Positions 19,711 through 26,692 of a stretch of 64,000 nt of DNA are shown one piece after another (the stretch's first letter is position 1; every line of letters begins with the position of its first letter). The DNA is from Ruminococcus sp. (GTDB lineage Bacteria > Bacillota > Clostridia > Oscillospirales > Acutalibacteraceae). The stretch lies in the NCBI GenBank assembly GCA_017404665.1, contig JAFRBX010000011.1, positions 36,853-100,852 on the forward strand, written 5' to 3'. Made by a program: the position numbers and the translations under genes. The notes under the pieces are model-generated. The model had not been told where the DNA came from. It ran no database searches and was given only the letters and a program-made list of their open reading frames with translations.

Positions 19711-19729
19711 CCCTCTCAAGGGGAAGGCT
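19711..19729. repeat. Family 1 half-copy
   Basis: CTCAAGGGGAAGGCT end only. On the minus strand it provides the last codons and the TGA stop of the asparaginase gene. Confidence 0.7.
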
Positions 19730-20678
19730 GATTATCCTCCATAAACTCCCGGATACTCAGCTCATCCTGCGCGCAGGCGAGCAGCAGCTTCATATACGCG
19801 CACTCGGGAGAAATATCATACAGCGGCACAGCGCCCGCTTCGATGATCTCTTTGGTGGTCGCGTAGGGCTTCTGTCCCGCGCGGATCGACGCGATAAAAA
19901 ACGGAACATCCCCGAGCGATCGGATAAAGTCAGCCGCGGCGCCGCTGTCGAGCGTCGCGCTGTGGTACAGCGTATGCAGTACCGCCCTCACGCCGTGCGC
20001 GCTGATCCTCGCATAATCCTGCATAGGATACGGATGCAGCAGCAGAACGCTGTCGCTGATACGCGGCAGACGCTCTTTGCCGAACACCGCGGGGATATGC
20101 TGCGCGATATAGGGGCGCTGTTCACGCAAAACGCCGTTTTCAAACACACCGTAAGCGCCGTGCAGACTGAAAAAGTCCTCGGAAAGCTCCGCCTGACGGA
20201 GCTCGGTCGCGCTGTGCACGTACATTGTGCCGCCGCTGTTGCGGTAAGGGACGTATACGCCCCCTACCCCCTGCCGTATCAGCTCAGCGGCACAGCAGAA
20301 ATTCTCATACCCGTTGCTGTCGGGAGCGGTCAGGATCTTGTTCGCCGCGACGATCATCACGGGGATCGGACAGCCGCCGAGCAGCAGACCGACAAAGCCC
20401 GCAAGATAGGCGAGCGTGTCGCTGCCCGCCGTAACGATCACGCCGTCATAACGGGAAAGCTCCGCTTCCAGCAGCGCCTGCGCCAAAATATTGAGATCGC
20501 CGCACGAGACGCGCTCGCTGAGGATGTTCAGCGGGCATTTGATATCCAATTGTACATCGCCGTGCTCTGCCTGATAGCGGTCGACCACGGCGCTTTTGCC
20601 GTCGGCGCGGACATTGATGCGGTCGCCGTCAAAGGAGGAGCCGATCGTCCCGCCCGTTGTAAATAATAAGATTTTCAT
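19716..20678 (-). CDS. L-asparaginase family protein
   Basis: A 320-aa protein of the asparaginase/glutaminase superfamily. The first catalytic Thr lies in FTTGGTIGSS (residues 6-15) and the second active-site segment is VTAGSDTLAYLAG, which has GSDT where canonical enzymes have GTDT. No signal peptide, so a cytoplasmic enzyme that hydrolyses Asn or a related amide. The final residues QPSP and the stop come from a family 1 repeat end, so the native C terminus may have been altered by an insertion. Confidence 0.85.
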   Translation of the reverse strand: MKILLFTTGGTIGSSFDGDRINVRADGKSAVVDRYQAEHGDVQLDIKCPLNILSERVSCGDLNILAQALLEAELSRYDGVIVTAGSDTLAYLAGFVGLLLGGCPIPVMIVAANKILTAPDSNGYENFCCAAELIRQGVGGVYVPYRNSGGTMYVHSATELRQAELSEDFFSLHGAYGVFENGVLREQRPYIAQHIPAVFGKERLPRISDSVLLLHPYPMQDYARISAHGVRAVLHTLYHSATLDSGAAADFIRSLGDVPFFIASIRAGQKPYATTKEIIEAGAVPLYDISPECAYMKLLLACAQDELSIREFMEDNQPSP

Positions 20679-20690
20679 AATGAATCTAAA

Positions 20691-20849
20691 AGCCTTCCCC
20701 TTGAGGGGAAGGTGGGCTTTCCGGCTCCAAAAGCCGAAAAGGTCGGATGAGGTGGAAACGTTTCCGCTCCATCTCGCTTATTGATCAATCGGAAAGGCTT
20801 CCACCTCATCCGTCAACTTCGTTGACACCTTCCCCTCAAGGGGAAGGCT
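20691..20849. repeat. Family 1 palindromic element, second full copy
   Basis: Same ends and same GGTCGGATGAGGTGGAAACG interior as 4784-4932, with a diverged inner hairpin (GGCTTTCCGGCTCCAAAAGCC). An extra right end, TTCAAGGGGAAGGCT, follows at 20872-20886. It separates the transketolase genes from the asparaginase gene. Confidence 0.85.
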
Positions 20850-20923
20850 CCAATGCTCTCTGCAAAAGCACTTCAAGGGGAAGGCTCAAAGAAGCCCGCC
20901 GACCGGCGGGCATACTCCATCAA

Positions 20924-21871
20924 TTATTTCTTTTCTAACTCTTCGAGGATGACCTTCTTGATGTTGGGCGCGGTCAGACCGAAGATGTCCAGCAGCTCCT
21001 TCGCGGGACCGGAATAGCCGAACTGGTCATAGACGCCGATGCGTCTGACGGGTACCGGACACTCAGCACTGGTGACCTCGCAGACAGCGTCGCCCAAGCC
21101 CCCGATAACGTTATGTTCCTCGACGGTGATGATCCTGCCGGTCTCTTTTGCCGCCTTGATGATGAGCTCGCGGTCGATGGGCTTGATGGTGTGGATGTTG
21201 ATCAGGCGCACGCTCTTGCCCCCTTTTTTCAGCTCGTCCACCGCCTTGAGGCTTTCGAGCACGCACAGACCCGTCGCGATGACGGTGATATCCGCGCCGT
21301 CGCGCAGGGTGATGCCCTTACCCAGCTCGAACTCATAGGTTTCGGGGTCGTTGAAGCTGTCGACAGCCAGTCTGCCTAAGCGGATGTAGACGGGACCCTG
21401 ATACTCGATCGCCGCCTTGGTCGCCGCCTTCATCTCCCAGTGATCGGCGGGATTGAGCACGACCATGCCGGGAATGGTGCGCATGATGCCGATATCCTCG
21501 AGACACTGGTGGGTCGCGCCGTCCTCGCCGGTGGAAATGCCGGCATGAGAACCCGCGATCTTGACGTTGAGGTTCGGATACGCGACGGAGTTGCGGATCT
21601 GTTCAAAGGCTCTGCCTGTCGCGAACATGGCAAAGGAAGCCGCTACGGGAGTTTTGCCGCAAGCCGCCAGACCTGCCGCTACGCCGACCATGTTCGCCTC
21701 GGCGATGCCGCAGTCGAAGAAGCGGTCGGGATGGGCTTTCTTGAAGATCGCGGTATTGGTCGCCGCCGCGAGGTCGGCGTCCAGCACGATGATGTCGGAA
21801 CGGGTCTGAGCCATTTCGCTCAGCGCCTCGCCGAAGCTCACGCGCGTTGCTTTTGTAATGATCTCAGCCAT
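20924..21871 (-). CDS. Transketolase, C-terminal subunit
   Basis: A 315-aa protein with the pyrimidine-binding domain (SFGEALSEM ... DADLAAATNTAIF, FDCGIAEANMVGVAAGLA with the catalytic Glu) and the C-terminal domain (VRLINIHTIKPIDRE). It pairs with the product of the gene two bases upstream to form one split transketolase, a layout common in Firmicutes. Together they transfer two-carbon units between sugar phosphates with thiamine diphosphate. Confidence 0.95.
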   Translation of the reverse strand: MAEIITKATRVSFGEALSEMAQTRSDIIVLDADLAAATNTAIFKKAHPDRFFDCGIAEANMVGVAAGLAACGKTPVAASFAMFATGRAFEQIRNSVAYPNLNVKIAGSHAGISTGEDGATHQCLEDIGIMRTIPGMVVLNPADHWEMKAATKAAIEYQGPVYIRLGRLAVDSFNDPETYEFELGKGITLRDGADITVIATGLCVLESLKAVDELKKGGKSVRLINIHTIKPIDRELIIKAAKETGRIITVEEHNVIGGLGDAVCEVTSAECPVPVRRIGVYDQFGYSGPAKELLDIFGLTAPNIKKVILEELEKK

Positions 21872-21873
21872 GA

Positions 21874-22713
21874 TTAACCCTCCAATTCCTTAAGCTGCGC
21901 TTCCAGCTCAGCCATCGCTGCTTTATATTCATCGGCGTTGCAGGCTTTGCCGTGCCAGCCGACCTGATTTTCCATGAAGGATACGCCCTTGCCCTTGACC
22001 GTCTTCATGATGATCGCGAAGGGCTTGTCGGACGCCTTTGCCTGCTTCAATGCGTCCTCGATCTGATCAAAATCGTGACCGTCGATGATAACGGTGTCAA
22101 AGCCGAAGGACTCGAACTTGGTATCGAGCGGCTCTACGCCGCCGACCTCGGCGGTAGTGCCGTCGATCTGCAGACCGTTGCAGTCAACGATGACGGTCAG
22201 ATTATCGAGCCCGTGATGGCCGGCGAACATCGCCGCCTCCCAGACCTCGCCTTCCTCGCACTCGCCGTCGCCGAGCACGGTGTAGACGCGGTAGTCTTTG
22301 TGATCGATCTTCGCTGCGAGCGCCATGCCGCACGCAGCGGAAACGCCCTGACCCAGCGAGCCGGAGCTCATATCGATTCCGGGCGTGCCCTTCATATCGG
22401 GATGACCCTGCAGCATCGCGCCCACATGGCGAAGCACCTCGATCTCCTTCCAGTCAAAATAGCCCTTGAGCGCCAGTGTGGCGTACAGGCTCGGGCAGCA
22501 ATGACCCTTAGATAATACAAAACGGTCACGGTCAGCCCACTGCGGATTCTGCGGATCGACGTTCATCTCTTTAAAGTAGAGATAGGTGAACATATCCGCC
22601 GCCGACAGCGAGCCACCCGGATGGCCGGATTTCGCGTGAAATGTACCGATGATCGCGCCCATGCGCGCTTTACAAGCGAGAATCTCCAATTCTCTTTTCT
22701 CAGGCTGATTCAT
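21874..22713 (-). CDS. Transketolase, N-terminal subunit
   Basis: A 279-aa protein with the thiamine-diphosphate pyrophosphate-binding domain: GHPGGSLSAADM, SKGHCCPSLYATL and the metal motif GDGECEEGEVWEAAMFAG ending in DCNGLQ. It needs the partner subunit downstream for activity. The ribosome site GGGAGGAAG precedes the ATG. Confidence 0.95.
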   Translation of the reverse strand: MNQPEKRELEILACKARMGAIIGTFHAKSGHPGGSLSAADMFTYLYFKEMNVDPQNPQWADRDRFVLSKGHCCPSLYATLALKGYFDWKEIEVLRHVGAMLQGHPDMKGTPGIDMSSGSLGQGVSAACGMALAAKIDHKDYRVYTVLGDGECEEGEVWEAAMFAGHHGLDNLTVIVDCNGLQIDGTTAEVGGVEPLDTKFESFGFDTVIIDGHDFDQIEDALKQAKASDKPFAIIMKTVKGKGVSFMENQVGWHGKACNADEYKAAMAELEAQLKELEG

Positions 22714-22805
22714 CCTTACTTCCTCCCCTGAATAGCACAGATACAGTAATCGAAAACAGCATGTATTATCTTCAATAAACGCAGACGCGTTTCAAGATAG
22801 CCATA

Positions 22806-22829
22806 AGCCTTCCCCTTGAGGGGAAGGCT
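22806..22829. repeat. Family 1 short copy
   Basis: A lone AGCCTTCCCCT/AGGGGAAGGCT palindrome in the 268-bp divergent gap between the transketolase and coaX genes. Confidence 0.75.
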
Positions 22830-22933
22830 ATTGAATCCATACCCACACTGCTTACTCATACATGAATACTCTACCACATTTTCGGGATAATATTTTTCAT
22901 TATGTGAAAAAAGCCGAAAATCGGTCATTTATA

Positions 22934-22962
22934 TTGAAACTACCTAAAAATTGTGATACAAT
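22934..22962 (+). promoter_or_regulatory. Promoter for coaX
   Basis: TTGAAA, 17-base spacer, TACAAT, 19 bases before the coaX start codon. Confidence 0.7.
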
Positions 22963-22981
22963 CCCATCGGAAAGGAGCGAA

Positions 22982-23758
22982 ATGTATATGCTGCTGACAG
23001 CCGACATCGGGAATACCAACATCAAATTCGGGATTTTTAACGGCAGGGAGCTCATGCGCACCCTGACGATATCCTGCAATAAAGCCAAAACAGCCGACGA
23101 ATACGGCGTGGAGCTCTACTCGCTGATCCGCGTGATGGGCATCCACCGCGACGATTTTGACGGCTGCATCATCAGCTCCGTCGTTCCGCTCGTGACCACC
23201 CGCATCGAGGACGCTGTGCGCGATATCCTCGGCGTGGAGCCGATGATCGTCGGACCCGGCGTCAAAACGGGACTGAACATCCGCATCGAAGACCCGTCCA
23301 CTCTGGGCGCAGACCTTGTTGTCGCGTGCGTCGCGGCAAACGCGCTCAAAAAAGGCCCGAAGATCGTCATCAGCATGGGCACCGCCACCGCGTGGTGCGT
23401 CATCGACGGCTCCAACAGCATGATCGGCGTGCCGATCGCGCCGGGCGTAGCCGTTTCGCTGGAGGCGCTGACCAAAAACACCGCACTATTGCAGAGCGTC
23501 GCCTTCAAGGCTCCCTCCTCCGTCATCGGCAAGAACACCGATAAAAGCATCCGCGCGGGCGTCGTGTGGGGCACCGTATGCATGATCGACGGCATGATCG
23601 ACAGGATCGAAAAGGAGCTGGGAACGGAATGTACCGTCTTCGCCACAGGCGGTCTTGCTCAAAAAATCATCCGCTACTGCGAGCATGATATTGAAATCAG
23701 GGAAAACCTGATTTTGGAAGGGCTGCGGCTGATTTATGAGAGGAATGTGAAGAGATAA
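22982..23758 (+). CDS. coaX: Type III pantothenate kinase
   Basis: A 258-aa protein that phosphorylates pantothenate, the first step of CoA synthesis. ASKHA-fold landmarks are ADIGNTNIKFGIF, GVKTGLNIRIEDPSTLGADL (family signature with the catalytic Asp) and SMGTATAWCVID. Length fits CoaX. The ATG at 22982 follows AGGAG by four bases; ATG 22988 is an alternative. The stop codon TAA lies in the first GATAACA unit of repeat element B. The next gene is a probable pantothenate importer subunit. Confidence 0.95.
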   Translation: MYMLLTADIGNTNIKFGIFNGRELMRTLTISCNKAKTADEYGVELYSLIRVMGIHRDDFDGCIISSVVPLVTTRIEDAVRDILGVEPMIVGPGVKTGLNIRIEDPSTLGADLVVACVAANALKKGPKIVISMGTATAWCVIDGSNSMIGVPIAPGVAVSLEALTKNTALLQSVAFKAPSSVIGKNTDKSIRAGVVWGTVCMIDGMIDRIEKELGTECTVFATGGLAQKIIRYCEHDIEIRENLILEGLRLIYERNVKR

Positions 23759-23925
23759 CAGATAACAGATATTAGATAACAGTGAAGGGCGGGCGCTGCC
23801 CGCACCCGATTTGTATAGAAATAAACCAACGTTTGGTTCTCTGACTATAAAAATCCAAAAATCCGGAGGATTTTCCCTTCACTATTCTCTTTTCTCTATT
23901 CTCTGTTCTCTAATAAATTTGCGCT
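23752..23925. repeat. Family 2 composite element B
   Basis: GATAACA heptads, GTGAAGGGCGGGCGCTGCCCGC, a variable middle with CCAAAAATCCGG, then CCCTTCACTATTCTC and a right arm of TTCTCT/TATTCTC heptads. It lies between two co-directional genes and has no U-tailed hairpin. Confidence 0.8.
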
Positions 23926-23964
23926 TCATCCAAAGTATTTGGAGAGGCAGCAGGAGGTTATTTT

Positions 23965-24567
23965 ATGTCAAACACAAAGAAAGCAAACACCTACCGTCTG
24001 ACGGGCTTGGGAATTCTGACAGCCATCATCATCGTGCTGCAGATATTCACCACCTTTGTCAGATTCGGTCCGTTCTCCATCACCCTCGCGCTGATACCGA
24101 TCGTGGTCGGCGCGGCGATGTACGGCAAGGGCGCGGGCGCGTACTTAGGCGCTGTGTTCAGCGCGGTCGTCGTAATCATGTGCATCACGGGCGGCGATCT
24201 GGGCGGCGCTATGGTATGGGCGGCGAACCCCGCTATGTGCGTCGTGCTGTGCATGTTCAAGGGCACCGCGGCGGGTTTTCTGGCAGGGCTGCTGTATCAG
24301 CTGGTCGCTCCTAAGAACAAGCTCGTCGGCGTGATCTTAGCGGCGCTGATCTCCCCCATCGCCAACACCGGCATCTTCATCATCGGCATGCTGCTGTTCT
24401 TCAAGGATACGCTGGCGGCATGGGCAGGCGGCTCCGATCTGCTGACCTATATCATCTTAGGTCTCACCGGCGTGAACTTCCTCGTCGAGCTGGGCGTTAA
24501 CATGATCTTAAGCCCCGTGGTCGTCAAGATCATCGACGCGGTGAAGAAAACCAACAAAGCAGAGTAA
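23965..24567 (+). CDS. ECF transporter S component, probably for pantothenate
   Basis: A 200-aa membrane protein with about six hydrophobic helices. The start LGILTAIIIVLQIFTTFV, the loop RFGPFSITLALIPIVVGA and MYGKGAGAYLGAVFS are typical of ECF S components. It would capture a vitamin and work with a shared energizing module (A, A' and T subunits) encoded elsewhere. The neighbouring coaX suggests the substrate is pantothenate (PanT); that is inferred from context only. GGAGG precedes the ATG by seven bases. Confidence 0.85.
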   Translation: MSNTKKANTYRLTGLGILTAIIIVLQIFTTFVRFGPFSITLALIPIVVGAAMYGKGAGAYLGAVFSAVVVIMCITGGDLGGAMVWAANPAMCVVLCMFKGTAAGFLAGLLYQLVAPKNKLVGVILAALISPIANTGIFIIGMLLFFKDTLAAWAGGSDLLTYIILGLTGVNFLVELGVNMILSPVVVKIIDAVKKTNKAE

Positions 24568-24785
24568 AACAGCGAAGAGAGTTATACAGCGAAGAACAAA
24601 ACCGGAAGTTACGGATTTCATTACTTTATCAGTTTCTTAGTTCCGCTTGTCGGTTATATCCTTGGCGCTATTATGTTATCAAAGGACGCCGATGATAAAA
24701 AAAGGTCGGGAAAACCTGCTTGATTTTAGCGGTAACATCTTCCGTATTTGCCGCATTGATTACCATTTTAGCAATTGTATTATAA
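24568..24785 (+). pseudogene. Remnant of a small membrane protein gene
   Basis: Directly after the S component stop codon, frame 24568 reads YGFHYFISFLVPLVGYILGA and then KDADDKKRSGK, typical of the tail of small two-helix membrane proteins. It then breaks at a TGA (24721). Shifting the frame by one after the A-run near 24700 restores a second membrane helix, CLILAVTSSVFAALITILAI, ending in TAA at 24783. No start codon is present before the first helix. I read this as a decayed, frameshifted gene end; the original function is unknown. Confidence 0.55.
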
Positions 24786-24798
24786 ATCACAAAATAAC

Positions 24799-24832
24799 AG
24801 GGGCAGCCGCACTAACAGGTGTGACTGCCCCT
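24799..24832 (+). terminator. Hairpin after the pseudogene
   Basis: AGGGGCAG pairs with CTGCCCCT around an 18-base loop; the T-run that follows is weak, so termination is uncertain. Confidence 0.4.
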
Positions 24833-24877
24833 TGTAAATCAGAAGCACTTTAATAGAGACGCAGAACGTTTCCAAGG

Positions 24878-25112
24878 CTCCCTCTGACGAGGGAGCTGTC
24901 ATCGGCAACGCTTTGCCGATGACTGAGGGAGAGATAACGCTACAGTATAACAACATTAAAACGCCTGACTCAATTCTGAATAAATGATAATGATAATACG
25001 GCTTGAGTCAAAAAACACTTCGTTACTGTACTGCTGCGTTATCTCTCCCCCGCCGATTTAACCGTTATTCTCTGTCAAACGCCTCATTCGGCAACCCCCT
25101 CTGACGAGGGGG
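24878..25112. repeat. Family 3 palindromic element, copy a
   Basis: Left end CTCCCTCTGACGAGGGAG, then GGGAGAGATAACG, an AT-rich middle with TGAATAAATGATAATGATAA, then CGTTATCTCTCCC and right end CCCCCTCTGACGAGGGGG. A matching copy lies at 53902-54135. With the pseudogene this fills the 647-bp gap before purC. Confidence 0.8.
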
Positions 25113-25214
25113 TTGAAAGAGTTTTTTGCGACAGACTCTTGTCCGAAAAAACAAGCGTTAAACTACATTTATATTATGAGATTATCCTTTTTTTAGCTAT
25201 ATCCTGAGTCAACA

Positions 25215-25925
25215 TCAGGACAGTCTGCCCATGATCTCGGCATAAGCGTCCTCTACGCCGCCGAGGTCGCGGCGGAAGCGGTCCTTGTCGAGCTTTTCCT
25301 TAGTTTCAGCGTCCCAGAAGCGGCAGGTGTCGGGGCTGATCTCGTCGGCGAGCACGATGGCGCCGTCACTGAGTCTGCCGAACTCGAGCTTGAAATCGAC
25401 GAGGATGACGCCGCGCTCCTTCCAGTATGCCTTGAGATAATCGTTGACGGCGAAGGCGTATTTCTTGATCGTCTCGATTTCTTCCTTTGTCGCGAGCTTC
25501 AGGGCAAGCGCGTGATACTCGTTGATCAGCGGGTCGCCGAGATCGTCGTTCTTATAGGAGAATTCGATAGTGGGAGCGTCAAAGACCACGCCCTCCTCGA
25601 CGCCGTAGTTCTTCGAGAAGGAGCCCGCGGCGATGTTGCGGATGATAACCTCGAGGGGCACGATGGAAACCTTTTTGACCACGGTCTCGCGGTCGGAAAG
25701 CTCCTCCACAAAGTGGGTCGGAACGCCCGCTTCTTTTTCGAGCTTCTGCATGAGCAGGTTGCTCATTTTGTTGTTGATAACGCCCTTGCCGACGATGGTG
25801 CCCTTCTTCAACCCGTTGAACGCGGTCGCATCGTCCTTGTAGGACACGATCAGCTTTTCGGGATCGTCGGTCATAAAGACCTTTTTAGCCTTGCCTTCAT
25901 AGAGCTGTTCACGTTTTTCCATCAT
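25215..25925 (-). CDS. purC: Phosphoribosylaminoimidazole-succinocarboxamide (SAICAR) synthase
   Basis: A 236-aa protein for the eighth step of purine synthesis, joining CAIR and aspartate with [19 protein letters not shown] at the N terminus, [14 protein letters not shown] (signature), LVDFKLEFG and [13 protein letters not shown] are all present. The start at 25925 follows GGGAGG by five bases; ATG 25922 is equally possible. It stands alone without other pur genes. Its stop lies in a small TCCTGA/TCAGGA hairpin. Confidence 0.95.
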   Translation of the reverse strand: MMEKREQLYEGKAKKVFMTDDPEKLIVSYKDDATAFNGLKKGTIVGKGVINNKMSNLLMQKLEKEAGVPTHFVEELSDRETVVKKVSIVPLEVIIRNIAAGSFSKNYGVEEGVVFDAPTIEFSYKNDDLGDPLINEYHALALKLATKEEIETIKKYAFAVNDYLKAYWKERGVILVDFKLEFGRLSDGAIVLADEISPDTCRFWDAETKEKLDKDRFRRDLGGVEDAYAEIMGRLS

Positions 25926-25989
25926 GATAACCTCCCGGATAGTAACCGGTCGTCTGACCGGATGATTGTATACGATTTCCGACATATGC

Positions 25990-26019
25990 TTTATACACCA
26001 GAAGCGGCATTGATGTCAA
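25990..26019 (-). promoter_or_regulatory. Promoter for purC
   Basis: Minus strand TTGACA, 18-base spacer, TATAAA, about 65 bases before the purC start. Confidence 0.65.
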
Positions 26020-26103
26020 TAACCGCGGCGGGATTTCGGATAATTGTACATAAGGCGGCGACTTACGGGGACAATTTTTTGAGAAAATACCGCATCGTCT
26101 TGT

Positions 26104-26132
26104 TGACATCACCGCCGAAAAGTAGCATAATT
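26104..26132 (+). promoter_or_regulatory. Promoter for the C_GCAxxG_C_C gene
   Basis: TTGACA, 17-base spacer, CATAAT, about 38 bases before the start at 26171. Confidence 0.7.
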
Positions 26133-26170
26133 ATCAGCGTAGAAAAAATAATAGTATAAGGATGATGATC

Positions 26171-26554
26171 ATGGATCGCAAAGAACTGGGCGCTCAGCTA
26201 AAGCGCTCGCACAACTGCTGTCAGGCGGTTTTACTTGCTTTTGAAGACCTTTTGCCCTATGATAAAGAATCCCTGCTGACGCTGGGCTCGACCTTCGGCT
26301 CGGGCATGGGCGGCATGATGGGCACCTGCGGCGCGCTGGTCGGCGCTGAGATGGTGCTGGGGATGCTGTCGCGGAAAACCGCGGGCATGAACGGCAGCAG
26401 CCGCAGATTATTCGCGGCTTTTGAAGAGAAATGCGGGAACTCGCGCTGTATCGACCTCAAGGGCGTGCTGACCGGGCGCATGCTGTGCTCGTGCGAGGAC
26501 TGCGTCAGGAACGCGATCGCATGCGTTGAAGAGCAAATCCAACCTTTAGCGTAG
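26171..26554 (+). CDS. C_GCAxxG_C_C family putative redox protein
   Basis: A 127-aa cysteine-rich protein. It has the family pattern: NCCQAVL, then GTCGALVGAEMVLG (GxCGAxxG), then CGNSRC, and LCSCEDCVRNA. Members are thought to bind metal or act in redox, sometimes near electron-transfer genes; no partner is seen here. The start at 26171 is eight bases after AAGGA. The TAG stop is the second to fourth base of a family 4 repeat, so the original end may have lain further on. Confidence 0.88.
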   Translation: MDRKELGAQLKRSHNCCQAVLLAFEDLLPYDKESLLTLGSTFGSGMGGMMGTCGALVGAEMVLGMLSRKTAGMNGSSRRLFAAFEEKCGNSRCIDLKGVLTGRMLCSCEDCVRNAIACVEEQIQPLA

Positions 26555-26658
26555 GGACGACCACTGGTCGTCCGCAGAATGACGGGCGCTGCTATGATCG
26601 AAAACGTTAAATTGAATAGAAGTGTTTTGCCATGCGGACGAGCAATGCTCGTCCCTAC
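26551..26658. repeat. Family 4 palindromic element, copy a
   Basis: Ends GTAGGGACGACCACTGGTCG and GAGCAATGCTCGTCCCTAC, each with an internal hairpin, around GCAGAATGACGGGCG. The second copy at 30595-30704 is in the opposite orientation. It supplies the stop codon of the preceding gene. Confidence 0.85.
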
Positions 26659-26692
26659 AATTGACGCTTCATCACACAGAAAGGATATTCTT

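Noticed and set aside
22716-22928. 70-codon minus-strand frame upstream of the transketolase genes.
   Set aside because: It runs through a family 1 repeat ([10 protein letters not shown] is the translated repeat) and has no ribosome site.
24647-24853. 68-codon plus-strand frame after the S component.
   Set aside because: Its translation is not protein-like; another frame reads as a membrane-protein remnant, annotated as a pseudogene.
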